The notes below the pieces were generated by a model. It was given only the letters and a program-made list of their open reading frames with translations, made no database searches and was not told the origin of the DNA. The position numbers were made by a program, and so were the translations under genes. A DNA stretch of 54,028 bases from positions 1 to 54,028 of the forward strand of contig WTJY01000386.1 in the NCBI GenBank assembly GCA_011524645.1, written 5' to 3'. Shown here piece after piece: positions 18,101 to 30,500 of this stretch. Every line of letters begins with the position of its first letter. Position 1 is the first letter of the stretch. Source of the stretch: Anaerolineales bacterium (GTDB taxonomy: Bacteria > Chloroflexota > Anaerolineae > Promineifilales > Promineifilaceae).

Positions 18101-21100
18101 ATGGAAAGCATTAGATGAGAGCGGTCGTGTGCCACAGCGCATTATTCATGATTGGAGCCGCAGCGTAGCTATTGATCTCGAGTTTGCCGAGACCCAGCGG
18201 CTAGGCTATTACAGCGTGCTTTATTTGACCCAAGTCCTTAGTCGAGAAGTCGAGAGTGAGGTTACGCTTTTACTCCTTACGAATCATACGCAGCCCATTG
18301 CTCAGACGGCCGTTGTGCCGGAGAAGGCACCGCTACTTGCGGCGGCACGTGTCATTCCGCAAGAAAACCCGAATATCCATTGTCGCTTGTTAGATATTGA
18401 TGATCAGACCAATTATTCTTTATTGGCAGCCGAGTTGATGACCGATGATAAAAATGCGGTCACCGCTGTGTATCGTGAAGGGGTTCGTTATCAACAAGTG
18501 GTAGCTCCCGCGATTCTTGATCCAACACAAACCCGCTTGAAGCAAGGTGGCGTATATCTCATAACTGGCGGTCTAGGAGCGGTCGGGCTGACACTTGCTG
18601 ATTATTTGGCTGAAGCGTATCAAGCTAAATTAGTTTTGTTAGGTCGCTCTGGGTTGCCTCGTCGAGAGGAGTGGGGTCGCTATTTAACCGAAGATACGAA
18701 CTCGGTGTGGGCTGAAAAAATCAGTCGAGTACAGGTGATTGAACAGAAAGGGGGGCAAGTCTATTGCCTGACGGCAGATGTTACCGATTATGATCAGATG
18801 GCTGCGGCTATTCAACAGGCTGAAGCTCATTTCGGATCACTTAATGGGGTGATTCATGCGGCCGGTTTGACAAGTGCGACCGCTTTTCAGCCGATTCAAA
18901 TGATGGAACGGGCGACTAGTGAAGCGCATTTTTCTCCTAAAGTGGCTGGAACTTACATTTTAGAACAGGTGTTACACGGCCGATCTCTCGATTTTTGTTT
19001 GTTGATGTCCTCGATCTCAACGGTTTTGGGCGGACTTGGCTTTTCGGCTTATGCGGCCGCAAACTTATTTATGGACCTGTTTGCTCACAGCCGGAATCAG
19101 CAACCCGATTCTTTTCCTTGGTTAAGCGTGAATTGGGACACATGGCGTGTATCCACGGCCGCGCCTGAGAATACGATGTCTTTGGGTGGGTCTATTGCGG
19201 AATTTGAAATGACCCCAGAAGAAGGCCAGCAAGCCTTTGCGTTGGCACTCGGGACTGATCAGAGCCAATTGATTAATTCGACCGGCGATTTGAATGGACG
19301 CATCAAACAATGGGTGCTATTAGAAACCTTACAGGCTAAACCGAAACGCCTGATTGCGGCTGTGGAACGGCCGCAATTAGAAACCGAGTATGTGCCAGCG
19401 ACCAATGAAATGACCCAACGTGTGGCGGCTATATGGCAGGATGTTTTAGGTATTGATCAGGTTGGTATCCACGATAATTTCTTTGATTTGGGTGGGAATT
19501 CACTGATCGGTTTACAACTTATCAATAAGATTCAAAAAGAATTTGATGCCCAAATTCCGGCCGTGACGCTGTTTGAGGCACCGACAATTGATGCATTGGT
19601 GAATTTCTTGCAACCGGAACAAGCGAATGTGATTGACACGGAAGCGGAAGTTTTGTCTGCACGTCGTCAAAAAGCGGGCCGTCAAGCTGATCATCAAGGG
19701 ATTGCGGTTATCGGGATGAGCGGCCGTTTCCCCGGTGCTGTGAATGTGGCCCAGTTCTGGCAAAACCTGTGTGATGGGGTTGAGAGTATTTCTTGGTTTG
19801 ATGAAGACACGTTGCAGGCGGCCGGCGTAAATCAAGAAGAATTTAATCACCCCAACTATATCAAAGCTCGGCCGATTATCGCGGACGCGGACCAGTTTGA
19901 TGCCAACTTTTTCGGGTATAGCCCCCGTGAAGCGGAATTAATGGACCCCCAACAGCGACTGTTTCTAGAATGTGCTTGGGAAGCATTGGAAACCGCTGGC
20001 TATGCTTCAGAAAAATATAAAGGGCTTATCGGGGTGTTTGGAGGGGCGAATCTGAGTACATATATGATGCGCTTGGCTCAAGACCCGGTGTTGGCCAACA
20101 ATGTGAGTGATTATCAAGCGGTGATTGGGAACGATAAGGATGCATTAACGACGACCGTCTCCTATAAACTGAATTTGCGCGGTCCTAGTTTTGCTGTGCA
20201 AACGTTTTGCTCCACCTCCTTGGTTGCGACCCATTTGGCTTGTCAAAGCTTGCTCAATGGGGAATGCGATATGGCTTTGGCTGGTGGGGTGTCTGTTCGT
20301 GTGCCGCAAAAAACCGGCTATGTCTTTATGGATGGGGGGATGGAATCACACGATGGGCATTGCCGCACATTTGATGCCAAAGCGAATGGGACACTGTTTG
20401 GGGATGGTGTGGCGTTGGTGATGCTCAAGCGGCTAGATGAAGCCCTAGAAGATGGGGATATTATTCATGCGGTTCTAAAAGGATCTGCGATTAATAATGA
20501 TGGGTCACTCAAGGTTGGTTATACGGCCCCTAGTGTTGCGGGGCAAGCCCAAGTGGTCGAGATGGCGCAAGCGAATGCGGGGGTTCACCCTGAAACGATC
20601 GGGTATATTGAAGCACATGGGACGGCCACAGAGCTGGGCGACCCGATTGAAGTTTCTTCATTGACCCGTGCTTTTCGCAAACAAACCGATAAAAAAGGCT
20701 ATTGTGCCATTGGCTCGGTGAAAACCAATATGGGGCATTTGGATCGCGCGGCCGGTGCAACTGCACTCATTAAAACCGTGCTATCGGTCAAGCATGGGGT
20801 CATTCCCCCGACGCTTCACTATGAATCCCCTAATCCGGAAATCGATTTTGCCAACAGTCCATTTGTGGTCAATGATAAATTAAATAAATGGCCGGCTGTG
20901 TGGGATGGGGTCCGTCGTGCCGGTGTCAACTCATTGGGTATGGGGGGGACCAATGCCCATGTCGTGGTTGAAGAGCCGCCGACATTACCGCCATCTTCGC
21001 CCTCGCGATCCACACAACTTTTTCTTCTTTCGGCGCGTACCGAGAGCGCGTTAGAAATGGTTACTGATAACTTCATCCGATTTTTGCAAGATCATCCTAC

Positions 21101-24100
21101 GACAGATTTGGCGGATGTCGCCTTTACCCTGCAAACAGGCCGTACCGTCTTTGATCATCGGAGGATGTTGACTTGTCAAACGGTGAGTGAAGCCCTGACC
21201 GTTTTAGAAAGTCGCGATCCGACACGTCTTTTAACCAATTACCAACGGAATACAAATCGATCGGTTGTCTTTATGTTTCCGGGGGTAGGCGATCATTATT
21301 TGCAAATGGCTCGTGATCTATATGAACAAGAAGAGACATTTCGTTATACGATTGAGCGTTGTTGCGAACTTATCGCACCGACAATCGGGCATAAGATCAA
21401 AGATCTGCTTTACCCTGAACAAAAACAGAGCCTAAATGGGGCAAATGGTCTGAGTTTTCGAGCGATGCTGAATCGGAACAAAACCGCTGCCTCCGCAGAA
21501 GAGAAAGCACTGAACGAGACGGCCGTGTTACACCCCTTGCTTTTTAGTTTGGAGTATGCCTTGGCCCAATTGCTTTTGTCGTGGGGGATTCAACCCCAAG
21601 CCATGATCGGGTATAGCCTAGGTGAGTATGTTGTTGCTTGTTTGTCTGGTGTGTTTTCCCTTGAAGATGCGCTCAGGTTGGTTTGCCAACGGGCTCAGAT
21701 GATTGAAGATGCCCCCAAAGGGTATATGTTGGCGGTATCCTTGCCATTGGCTCAGGCGGAGCGATATGTGACGGAGTCGGTTTCGCTAGCCGCTCACAAC
21801 GGGGAAAATACCTGTGTGTTAGCGGGTGAACAAACCGCTATTATTCAGCTCGAAAGTCAATTGAACGCGGCCGAGATCGCTAATCGCCGTTTGCCTACGA
21901 GCCATGCCTTCCACTCACATATGTTGCAACCACTGGCCGAACCGCTTATTGGATTGGTCGAATCGATTACCTTGAATCCACCTCGTGTGCCATATATTTC
22001 TAATGTGACTGGTGATTGGATTACATCGGAAGAGGCGACCGATCCCACATATTGGGCACGTCATATGTGTCAACCGGTTCGCTTTCACGACGGCCTACAG
22101 ACTCTTTTTCAAACAGCTGATCAAATTTTGTTAGAGGTTGGCCCCGGCCAGTCACTAGGCTCATTTGCCAAACAACACCCTGCTTGTCCGCGTGAACAAG
22201 TGGGCTTAATTATGCCCACATTGCGCTATCGCTATGATAAGCGGTCCGATATCTCGTTTTTGCTTAAAACCTTGGGCCGATTGTGGCTGTTAGATGTGGA
22301 AGCGAACTGGACACAATTTTACAAGAATGAGTTTCGCCATCGTGTGCAACTGCCTACTTATCCGTTTGAACGACAGCGTTTGTGGGTCGAACCGGTGATT
22401 CCAAACGGCCGTGTAGCTGACTATAAGGGGCATACACCCGAGGAAACAATTTCTTTAGTCCCACGTGACGAGATCGATGACTGGTTTTATTTGCCTGGCT
22501 GGAAGCAGGTAGCACCTAAGAAACAAGTTGCAACGATGCCTGCCCAGACATGGCTTCTTTTTGTTGATTCTCATGGTGTTGGGGATGGGTTGACAGAGAG
22601 ATTGCAAGCGGCGGGTCAAACCGTTCTTCATGTTAAAAACGGCACTCAGTTCAGCCAAGATAGCGACACAAGCTATACGATTCAGGCTGCATTGCGCCGA
22701 GATTATGATACGCTGCTTCGTCACCTGCGCGATGTAGGACAATTGCCCTCCCACATTGTCCACCTATGGTCTGTGAGCGAGACGGAGGCGATAAGGCCCC
22801 TCGATTCTCTGGCGCAAACATTAGATATCGGCCTATTTAGTCTTGTTTCTCTCGTACAGGCGTTGGGGGAATTCGATATCGATCATTGCATGATTTCGAT
22901 TGTGTCTACCGGTGTCTACAATGTGACTGGTGGGGAAACGATTTGTCCTGAAAAAGGAACCCTTGTGGGGCCTTGTCGTGTTATCCCCTTGGAATATGCC
23001 AATTTGGCTACGCGGGCTATTGATGTGCAGCTGCCACCCACGAACGGCCGTTGGCAATGGGATGCATTATTTGACAATCTGCTCGGTGAGCTGACGCAAC
23101 CATATGCTGGAGATCAGGTAGTGGCTTTGCGATCCCATACCCGCTGGTTACAAGCGTTCGAACCGCTCAGGATTGATCCGGTAACGGCGCAAAAACCACC
23201 GATTTTACGTGATGGTGGCGTCTATTTGGTGACCGGTGGTTTAGGTGGGATCGGTCTGGCGATGGCTGAATATTTGGCTGAAACGGTGCGTGCCAAGCTG
23301 GTCTTACTCGGCCGTACCCCACTGCCCCCCCGTGCGAGCTGGGATGATATTTTAGAAGCGCAGTCTGATCAAAAACTGGTTTATAAATTAGAAAGCGTTC
23401 GGCGCCTAGAGGCGTTGGGGGCTGAAGTTTATACGCTGGCCGTGGATGTGGCGGATGTCGATGCTGTGCACGTAGCCGTGGCTCAAACGCTTGATCGATT
23501 TGGTGCTTTGCACGGTGTGGTTCATGCGGCCGGTGTGCCCGGAGTTGGCTTAACCCAGCTTAAAACGTTGGAAACGATCACTCGCGTTATCGCCCCTAAA
23601 GTACAAGGGACGCTCGCATTAGAGCAGGCCTTAAAAGACGCTGGAATTACGCTTGATTTCTTGGCTTTGTTTTCCTCTATTACTTCTGTGACTGGTGGTG
23701 GCCCAGGACAGATCGATTACTGTGCGGCTAATGCCTTTTTAGACGCTTACGCTCAAGCTCGGTTAGGGGATGAACAATACGTTTTATCGATTAATTGGGG
23801 GGAATGGCAGTGGAATGCTTGGGATGATGGCCTGAGCGGATATCACGACCAAGTCCAGACCTTTTTCCGTGAGAATCGGAAGCGTTTTGGGATCTACTTT
23901 GCAGAAGGGGCCGATGCATTCGGCCGTTTACTCACCTACCGGCTTCCTCAAGCGGTTATTTCAACCCAAGACTTTCGCGTGGTCGCGAGCCTTAGCCAAG
24001 AGTTTACGGCTGCGAATATCTTAACCCGTATTTATGAAGACAAAGAGAATCGGCCGCGCCACGCTCGCCCTGCGCTCGGAACCTCTTATGTGGTGCCCCG

Positions 24101-24422
24101 CAATGATCTTGAACAACAAATTTCCGATGTTTGGGGTTTGATGCTGGGAATTGATCAGGTCGGTATTCATGACAATTTCTTTGACTTGGGGGGCAATTCA
24201 TTAATCGGGATTGATCTGATTACCGCATTGCGTCGCGCTTTGGATAAACCGGACATCCCGGCTCATATTTTGTATGAAGCTCCCACGATTAGTGCTCTCA
24301 GTGAATATTTCGCATCTAGTGATAGCAAGGTGGCGATGGTGGAAGCTCGCCAAGACCGCGGTGAGAAACGACGCGCCCAACTCAATGCACGGCGACGTGA
24401 CCGCAAACGAAATCGTAAATAG
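15117..24422 (+). CDS. bimodular type I PKS, modules 3 and 4 (2x KS-AT-KR-ACP)
   Basis: About 3101 residues. Module 3: KS (QTYCSTS, Cys181; GNG-type), AT (FSGVGDQYINM; GYSIGE, Ser642; SHAFHSPMM), KR (GGLGAVG; Tyr1312 in SAYAAANLF), ACP (LGGNSLIG, Ser1462). A basic linker (ARRQKAGRQ) follows, then module 4: KS (QTFCSTS, Cys1698; GDG-type), AT (FPGVGDHYLQM; GYSLGE, Ser2167; SHAFHSHML), KR (GGLGGIG; Tyr2868 in IDYCAANAF), ACP (LGGNSLIG, Ser3028), basic tail. All catalytic residues of KS, AT and KR are present and there is no DH or ER, so two beta-hydroxylated units are predicted. The KS active site reads TxCSTS instead of DTACSSS. The two KRs are of different lineages: module 3 resembles 5 and 7, module 4 resembles 2 and 6. 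ATs are HAFH-type, probably malonyl; hydroxymalonyl cannot be excluded. Confidence 0.93.
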   Translation: MTDNSIDPNAIAIVGLSGRFPQAENTRDLWQNLRNGVEAVTQFTDDELRVAGIPEEDLRSPAYVKAGAILEDIDLFDASFFGLTPREAQIMDPQQRIFLEEAYKAIEEAGYVPAHYDGSIGVFAGVGLSTYLLHNLLPNTDLVEAVGQLPIVLGNDKDSLTTRVAYLLDLTGPCLTVQTYCSTSLVAISMACEHLIGGACDMALAGGTYISVPQKSGYLYQEGGIMSPDARCRAFDAKAKGAPLGNGAAVILLKRLEDAVADGDTVHAVIKGWAVNNDGALRVGYTAPGVRGQAGVILEALTNSGIEPESISYIEAHGTGTALGDAIEFQALNKAFEDLTDQKGFCAIGSVKTNVGHLDRAAGVTGVIKAALALKNKQIPPSLNYDEPNPDIDFSDTPFFVNTTLRDWQESPDFPRRAGVNSFGMGGTNAHVVLEEAPEMMGDVTSRPYHLLTLSAKSEAALDLMTSNLLMHLEDNPDLDLADVAHTLQRGRRAFAQRRTLVASDVADAIAGLGNPKRLRHHMAPTQDAPVVFMFSGVGDQYINMGRDLYDTEVRFRQTVDECAQQLHSLLGVDIRELLYSEPHESKESGLNLRQMLGRQTQTNSVLQRTEYAQPVIFVIEYALAQLLLSWGIQPDALIGYSIGEYVAACVADIITLPDALRLVAKRAKLIQDLPEGAMLAVPLSAVDARPYLQDDVVIAVSNSPKTCVLSGTKEGIAAVMDACQADGIVCRLLETSHAFHSPMMTPIANQLTDLVRTIHLQPPQISLISNVTGTWLTDEQAVDPTYWAQHLCETVQFADGITELLSLENSLFLEIGAGQNLGSFIKQNPACPKEQWVRIVSMLRHRNHAQSDVSYSLHMLGALWLNGYPMNWQAFYGDEKRLRIPLPTYPFERKSYWIDPPENASHQAHLPAVRGKKPLVADWFYTFAWDETELPTPALSQKNVLLFSEDDQLAETLRAEKHQVSHVRLGGAFATLEDGQYVMRPDAPLDYLELWKALDESGRVPQRIIHDWSRSVAIDLEFAETQRLGYYSVLYLTQVLSREVESEVTLLLLTNHTQPIAQTAVVPEKAPLLAAARVIPQENPNIHCRLLDIDDQTNYSLLAAELMTDDKNAVTAVYREGVRYQQVVAPAILDPTQTRLKQGGVYLITGGLGAVGLTLADYLAEAYQAKLVLLGRSGLPRREEWGRYLTEDTNSVWAEKISRVQVIEQKGGQVYCLTADVTDYDQMAAAIQQAEAHFGSLNGVIHAAGLTSATAFQPIQMMERATSEAHFSPKVAGTYILEQVLHGRSLDFCLLMSSISTVLGGLGFSAYAAANLFMDLFAHSRNQQPDSFPWLSVNWDTWRVSTAAPENTMSLGGSIAEFEMTPEEGQQAFALALGTDQSQLINSTGDLNGRIKQWVLLETLQAKPKRLIAAVERPQLETEYVPATNEMTQRVAAIWQDVLGIDQVGIHDNFFDLGGNSLIGLQLINKIQKEFDAQIPAVTLFEAPTIDALVNFLQPEQANVIDTEAEVLSARRQKAGRQADHQGIAVIGMSGRFPGAVNVAQFWQNLCDGVESISWFDEDTLQAAGVNQEEFNHPNYIKARPIIADADQFDANFFGYSPREAELMDPQQRLFLECAWEALETAGYASEKYKGLIGVFGGANLSTYMMRLAQDPVLANNVSDYQAVIGNDKDALTTTVSYKLNLRGPSFAVQTFCSTSLVATHLACQSLLNGECDMALAGGVSVRVPQKTGYVFMDGGMESHDGHCRTFDAKANGTLFGDGVALVMLKRLDEALEDGDIIHAVLKGSAINNDGSLKVGYTAPSVAGQAQVVEMAQANAGVHPETIGYIEAHGTATELGDPIEVSSLTRAFRKQTDKKGYCAIGSVKTNMGHLDRAAGATALIKTVLSVKHGVIPPTLHYESPNPEIDFANSPFVVNDKLNKWPAVWDGVRRAGVNSLGMGGTNAHVVVEEPPTLPPSSPSRSTQLFLLSARTESALEMVTDNFIRFLQDHPTTDLADVAFTLQTGRTVFDHRRMLTCQTVSEALTVLESRDPTRLLTNYQRNTNRSVVFMFPGVGDHYLQMARDLYEQEETFRYTIERCCELIAPTIGHKIKDLLYPEQKQSLNGANGLSFRAMLNRNKTAASAEEKALNETAVLHPLLFSLEYALAQLLLSWGIQPQAMIGYSLGEYVVACLSGVFSLEDALRLVCQRAQMIEDAPKGYMLAVSLPLAQAERYVTESVSLAAHNGENTCVLAGEQTAIIQLESQLNAAEIANRRLPTSHAFHSHMLQPLAEPLIGLVESITLNPPRVPYISNVTGDWITSEEATDPTYWARHMCQPVRFHDGLQTLFQTADQILLEVGPGQSLGSFAKQHPACPREQVGLIMPTLRYRYDKRSDISFLLKTLGRLWLLDVEANWTQFYKNEFRHRVQLPTYPFERQRLWVEPVIPNGRVADYKGHTPEETISLVPRDEIDDWFYLPGWKQVAPKKQVATMPAQTWLLFVDSHGVGDGLTERLQAAGQTVLHVKNGTQFSQDSDTSYTIQAALRRDYDTLLRHLRDVGQLPSHIVHLWSVSETEAIRPLDSLAQTLDIGLFSLVSLVQALGEFDIDHCMISIVSTGVYNVTGGETICPEKGTLVGPCRVIPLEYANLATRAIDVQLPPTNGRWQWDALFDNLLGELTQPYAGDQVVALRSHTRWLQAFEPLRIDPVTAQKPPILRDGGVYLVTGGLGGIGLAMAEYLAETVRAKLVLLGRTPLPPRASWDDILEAQSDQKLVYKLESVRRLEALGAEVYTLAVDVADVDAVHVAVAQTLDRFGALHGVVHAAGVPGVGLTQLKTLETITRVIAPKVQGTLALEQALKDAGITLDFLALFSSITSVTGGGPGQIDYCAANAFLDAYAQARLGDEQYVLSINWGEWQWNAWDDGLSGYHDQVQTFFRENRKRFGIYFAEGADAFGRLLTYRLPQAVISTQDFRVVASLSQEFTAANILTRIYEDKENRPRHARPALGTSYVVPRNDLEQQISDVWGLMLGIDQVGIHDNFFDLGGNSLIGIDLITALRRALDKPDIPAHILYEAPTISALSEYFASSDSKVAMVEARQDRGEKRRAQLNARRRDRKRNRK

Positions 24423-24539
24423 GAAACTGTCAGCCAGTAAAAACAGAAAGCGACTCAAATCCCTGTGATCTACGCACTGTTACGTTGCTTTGGTCCGTGA
24501 AACTCGATCTTACGACTTAAGGTTAATGACTGAACTATT

Positions 24540-27500
24540 ATGGCAAAAGAACATATGACACAAACTCCAATCCATAACGCAATCGCCATCGTTGGCATGG
24601 CTGGGCGCTTCCCTGAAGCTCATTCCGTTGCCGATTTTTGGCATAACGTGCTCGAAGGTAAAAAGTCAATTCGGTTTTTTACGGAAGAGGAAGTGCTTAG
24701 AGCTGGGGCTGACCCTAACTTGGTTTATCACCCAGATTATGTGAAAGCGGGATCAATTATTGAAGACATCGACCTTTTTGATGCCTCATTTTTTGGCTTT
24801 ACGCCACGTGAGGCTGAGGCGATGGATCCTCAGGCACGTCTGTTTTTGGAGTGTGCTTGGTGGTCCTTGGAAGATGCTGGGTATGATCCCCATCAATATG
24901 CGGGGTTGATCGGGATTTTTGCTGGGAAAGGGTTTTCCAACTATATGTCCAACAACCTATTTACCCACCCTGATTTGGTCGCGATGCTGGGTAAACTGCA
25001 GATGGCTATTGGCAATGAGCGAGACTCATTGGCGGCCATGACGGCATACAAATTGAATTTACGTGGCCCGAGTATTTCGGTGCAAACATTTTGCTCCACA
25101 TCGGCCGTTGCAATTCATCTCGCGTGTCAGAGTTTGTTAATGTATGAGTGTGATATGGCTCTGGCGGGTGGAGTCGCGATTGATCTTCCGCAAGGGGTTG
25201 GCTATCTTTATCAAGAAGGTGGGATATTGTCGCCGGATGGATCTTGCCGCACCTTTGATAATCGGGCCCGAGGGAGCGTTATGGGAAATGGGTTGGGTGT
25301 AGTGACGCTCAAACGGCTAGAAAACGCGATCGAGGATGGTGATCATATTTATGCGGCGATTCTTGGTTCGGCGACCAACAATGATGGGATCAGTCGCGTT
25401 GGGTTTACCGCGCCCGGTTTGAGTGGCCAAACGGCCGTTATTCTGGATGCGCTCAATAATGCTCAGGTACCGGCCGAGACGATTGGCTATATTGAGGCCC
25501 ATGGCACAGCAACACAACTCGGTGATTCAATTGAATTGGCGGCGATGATTAAAGCCTTTCGCAAACACACGGACGAAACAAATTTTTGTGCGATCGGTTC
25601 TGTCAAACCTAATGTGGGGCATTTGGACCGTGCTTCGGGGGTGACCGGGCTTATCAAAACAGCAATGGCACTTAAAAACCAAGTGCTCCCTCCACATCTC
25701 AATTTTAATCAAGCCCATCCCGATGTGAATTTGGATCAAAGTCCTTTTTACGTGAACACCCAAAAAAGGGTATGGCCTGCGGCTGATGCACCCCGTCGCG
25801 CGGGTGTAAGTTCATTTGGATTGGGGGGAACCAATGCCCACTTTGTGTTGCAAGAAGTGGAACAAGCACCAACATCACGGCCGACCCAATCACATCATTT
25901 GTTGGTTTTATCGGCCCGAACAGAAACCGCATTAGAAATGGGGACCGTCAATTTGGCGGACCATTTACGCGAGAATGACACACTGGATATCGCGGATATC
26001 GCCTATACCTTACAGGTCGGGCGACGCTCTTTTAACCACCGACGAATGGTTGTGTGTCATGATGTTGCGGATGCGATCGTTGCATTGAGTGAGCAATCTC
26101 CTACTAGAGTTTTTACGCGTGAAGATCATTATCACGAGCGGCCGGTTACGTTTATGTTTGCAGGTGTGGGGGATCACTATATCAACATGGGGCGTGATTT
26201 ATACCAACAGGAGCCGATTTTCCAACAAATGGTGGATCATTGCTGTGCTTTGGCCGAGCCGTTGCTTGGGTATGACTTACGTGACAAGATGTTTGATGAC
26301 ACCGATGTGCATGATGAGAAGAATCGTCTGCGCCAAATGTTGGGGCGTCATATGGAAAAGCAAGCGGTGCAGGAAACGGTCGTGGCCCAACCGATCGTTT
26401 TTATTCTTGAATATTCTATGGCTTATTTGTTGCAGTCATGGGGGCTTGTCCCCCAAGCGGTGACCGGTTATAGCTTAGGTGAATATGTGGCCGCTTGTGT
26501 GGCGGGTGTGTTCTCGCTTGAGGATGCCTTGCGTTTGGTGATTAAGCGGGCGCAACTGATTCAAACATTGCCCGAAGGGCGTATGGTGGCTGTTGCGGCT
26601 GCGCCTCATACGGTACGGCCTTACCTCAGTGATAAAGTCACTTTGGTTGCCCAGATGAGTACAAATGCGATTGTCCTTGGTGGCGTTCCCGAGGCTGTCC
26701 AAGCGGTCGAAGCACAATTGGCTCAAGCAGGGTTGACCGCGCGGCCGCTTGGCACAACCCATGCCTTTCATACACCGATGATGGAAGATATTCTTGATCC
26801 ATTGCGTCAAGTGTTGGAAGAGCTAGATTTTAATCGGCCGCAAATCCCTATCATTTCCAATGTGACCGGCACATGGATTAAAGAGATCGATGCCGACTAT
26901 TGGCTAACCCATTTGTGTCAAACGGTTGTCTGGCATGAGGGGATGACCGTATTGGGCCAAAAACAGGGTGCTCATGCCCTGATCGAAGTTGGGGCGGGCA
27001 CAGCACTCACATCTTTTGCTTATCAACAGCAGCCGGGCCGAGTGGTGGTATCTACCTTTCCTAGCCAATATGACAAAGTGCCTGATCTCGCGTTTCTCTT
27101 GCGATCTGTTGGGGAGCTTTGGCTGACAGGCGTGACCATTGATTGGGCTGCAATGTATGGCGATGTTAAACCGCGCCGTGTTTCTTTGCCGGGATATGCG
27201 TTTGACCGACAGCGATATTGGGTGACACCCGATCCGCGTTTTGCCGCGCTTTGGAGCAACAGTTCTGATCCAGATCTGTTGGCGAAGCTGCCCGCCATGA
27301 GCGAGATCATCAGTGATCCTGTTGTCTCTGAGTCGGCCGAGGTGACACCTCAGCGAAAAGAAAATATTGCCGATTGGTTTTATAAACCGAGCTGGGAGCC
27401 TGCTCCGTTACCATCTAAGCTACCAAACGAAAGGTTTCATAGCTATCTGATTTTTATTGATGAATCTGGTCATGGTTTAGCCATTGCCGAAAAGATAAGA

Positions 27501-30500
27501 GAGGAAGGTCAGATCGCCTATACCGTAGGGGTCGGGGACGCCTTTGATTCTGTTGGTGAACAGGCTTATGTGCTAAACCCGAATCGTTCAGATGATTATC
27601 GTGCATTGTGCCGAGCTCTGGAAGAACGGGGTGACTTCCCCCAAATGATTCTACATATGTGGAGCTTGTCTCCAAAAATGACAACGGTCGTTCGCCCCGA
27701 CTTGTTTTCTTCCGCCCAAGAGCTTGGTTTTTACAGCCTGTTGTTTTTTGCACAAGCGTTGACCCACTTTAATATAAATGAGTCTTTGGAAATCGTTGCT
27801 GTCATGAATAGCGTGCAATATATTTTGGCGGATGATCATATTCAACCTGAAAAAGCACCGCTCCTTGCTATTTGTAAATCGATTCCCCAAGAGTATCTTA
27901 CGGTCTCTTGTCGTACAGTTGATTTGCCTCTTGAAACTGAGGAGTTCACCACGGTTTTATGGTCAGAGGCGATGGCTGAAACGGCCGATTTAGATGTCGC
28001 CTATCGGCATAATCAGAGGTATCGGCAAACTTATCATCCTATACCCTTGACTGAGCCTAACGCCCCGAATATACGCCAAGACGGGGTTTACCTGATCACC
28101 GGAGGAATGGGAGATATCGGGTTGATCTTGGCGACTCACTTGGCTCAGGCTTACGGTGCTAAATTGATTTTGGTGGGGCGAACCGCTTTGCCTGCACGTG
28201 AAAATTGGGCTGACTGGTTACAGTCCCATGATGAAACTGATCGAATCTCTCGCCGCATACAAAAGGTTTTGGAAATAGAGGCGTTGGGAGCTGATGTCTG
28301 GGCGGTGGCGGCCGATGTCGCTGATCGTGATCAAATGAACGCGGTGCTGGCTGGGGCCATAGAACGATTTGGTGCGTTGCACGGGGTGATTCATGCGGCC
28401 GGCGTGTCTGATGACCAAGCATTTAATGTGATCCAAGCGATTGAACCCGAGCACTGTGCATTGCATTTCCAGCCCAAAGTGTATGGGACCTATGTTTTGG
28501 CGGATTTGTTGCGTGACCGAGAGCTTGATTTCTGTATTTTATTTTCCTCGTTGTCGTCTGTTTTGGGTGGTTTGGGATTTGTTGGGTATACGGCCGCTAA
28601 CTTTTTTATGGATGTGATGACATGGCAGCAAAACCTGATAGCGGCGACTCCATGGCACACCGTGAACTGGGATACATGGCATACACGAGAGGGGCAACAT
28701 GATATTTTGGGTGGGACTTTGGCGATGTATGAGATGGAGCCCAAGGAAGGGATCATCGCGTTTGAGCGGGTGATTAGTCAAACGGACTCTTATCATTTAG
28801 TCAACTCGACAGGGGATTTGTACTCTCGTATTCGACAGTGGGTTCGTTTAGATTCTATTCGAGGAGAAACGGTTACAGGGGCTATCAGTTATGCATCGCG
28901 TCCTCAGCTTTCTACAACGTTTGTGGAGGCTAGTAGCGGTTATGAAAAACGGATCGCTCAGATTTGGCAAGATTTGCTAGGCATTGAACAAATCGGCATT
29001 TACGACAACTTTTTTGATTTGGGTGGTAATTCCTTGATCGGATTGCAAATTATTGCTCGGATTAAAAAGGAGTTTGATATTCAAGTTCCCATTGTTGCTT
29101 TGTTTGAAGCTCCTACGATTAGTACCCTCGCCAAATATCTGCGGGCAGATCAAAAACAGGAGAAGAATTTACTTGAAAAGCAGCTGATTCAACGGCGTAA
29201 AAAGGCACGGAAAAAGCGCGGGACGCAAGAGATCGCGATTGTGGCGATGGCCAGCCGTTTTCCACAGGCGGATCATATCGATCAATTTTGGAGCAATTTG
29301 TGTCAAGGCGTAGAAGCGATTACCCGCTTTAGCGAAGAACAATTGCGTGCGGCCGGGATTCCGCCAGAGATTTATAATCAGCCCAACTATGTGAAAGCGC
29401 GCCCTATTCTTGAAAATGCGGCCGCTTTTGATCCCGTCTTTTTTGGCTATAGTCCTCGCGAAGCGGAATTGACCGACCCACAGCAACGGCTATTTTTAGA
29501 GACCGCTTGGCATGCAATGGAGTTGGCAGGATATGATCCGACGACGTACAGTGGCTTAGTGGGGGTGTTTGGTGGCTCGAATATCAGTTCATACGTTCTT
29601 GATCTAATTAGTGATCCCGATTTTGTCCGTTCGCTAGGAGCCTATGAAGCAACCTACCAGATGGTTATTGGAAATGACCGTGACTCGCTGGCGACCAACA
29701 CATCATACAAGCTTAATTTGCGTGGCCCTAGTTTGTCCGTCCAAACTTTTTGTTCGACTTCGCTGGTGGCGGTTCATTTGGCTTGCCAAAGCTTGCGCAA
29801 TGGGGAATGTGATATGGCGTTGGCGGGGGGTGTTTCAATTCGAACCCCTATTGAATCAGGCTATTTTTATCATGAAGGGGGGATGGAGTCCGTTGATGGA
29901 CACTGTCGTACGTTTGATGCCAACGCCACCGGCACACTTTTTGGTGATGGTGTCGGTTTGGTGGTTCTTAAACGATTGGATGATGCGCTTGCGGATGGGG
30001 ATTATATTCATGCGGTTGTGAAAGGATCTGCGATGAATAATGATGGGTCGCTCAAGGTTGGATACGCTGCCCCGAGTGTCGAGGGGCAGGCGGATGTGAT
30101 CGCCCTTGCTTTCGATGATGCTGGGGTGACAGCTGATACGATTGGCTATATCGAAGCACATGGGACGGCAACGCGCATTGGGGACCCGATTGAAGTGGCG
30201 GCACTGACCCGCGCTTTCCAGCGCACCACTGAACAAACTCAGTTTTGTGCGATCGGTTCGGTAAAACCGAATATCGGGCATTTGGATCGAGCGGCCGGTA
30301 TTTCTGGGTTGATTAAAACGGCGATGGTGGTTGAACGAGGTGTGATTCCTCCATTGATTCATTTTGAGACTGCGAATCCAGAGATTGACTTTATGAATAG
30401 CCCCTTTCGGGTGAATACACAGCTCAAAGCATGGCCGAAACAAGATACTCCACGCCGTGCTGGAGTCAGCTCATTAGGCATGGGTGGGACCAACGTCCAT

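Noticed and set aside
29856-30443. 195-residue minus-strand open frame
   Set aside because: It lies antisense to the KS of module 6, and similar shadows occur over the other KS domains (for example 10873-11436 and 34245-34748). It reflects codon bias of the real frame; no family motif was seen.
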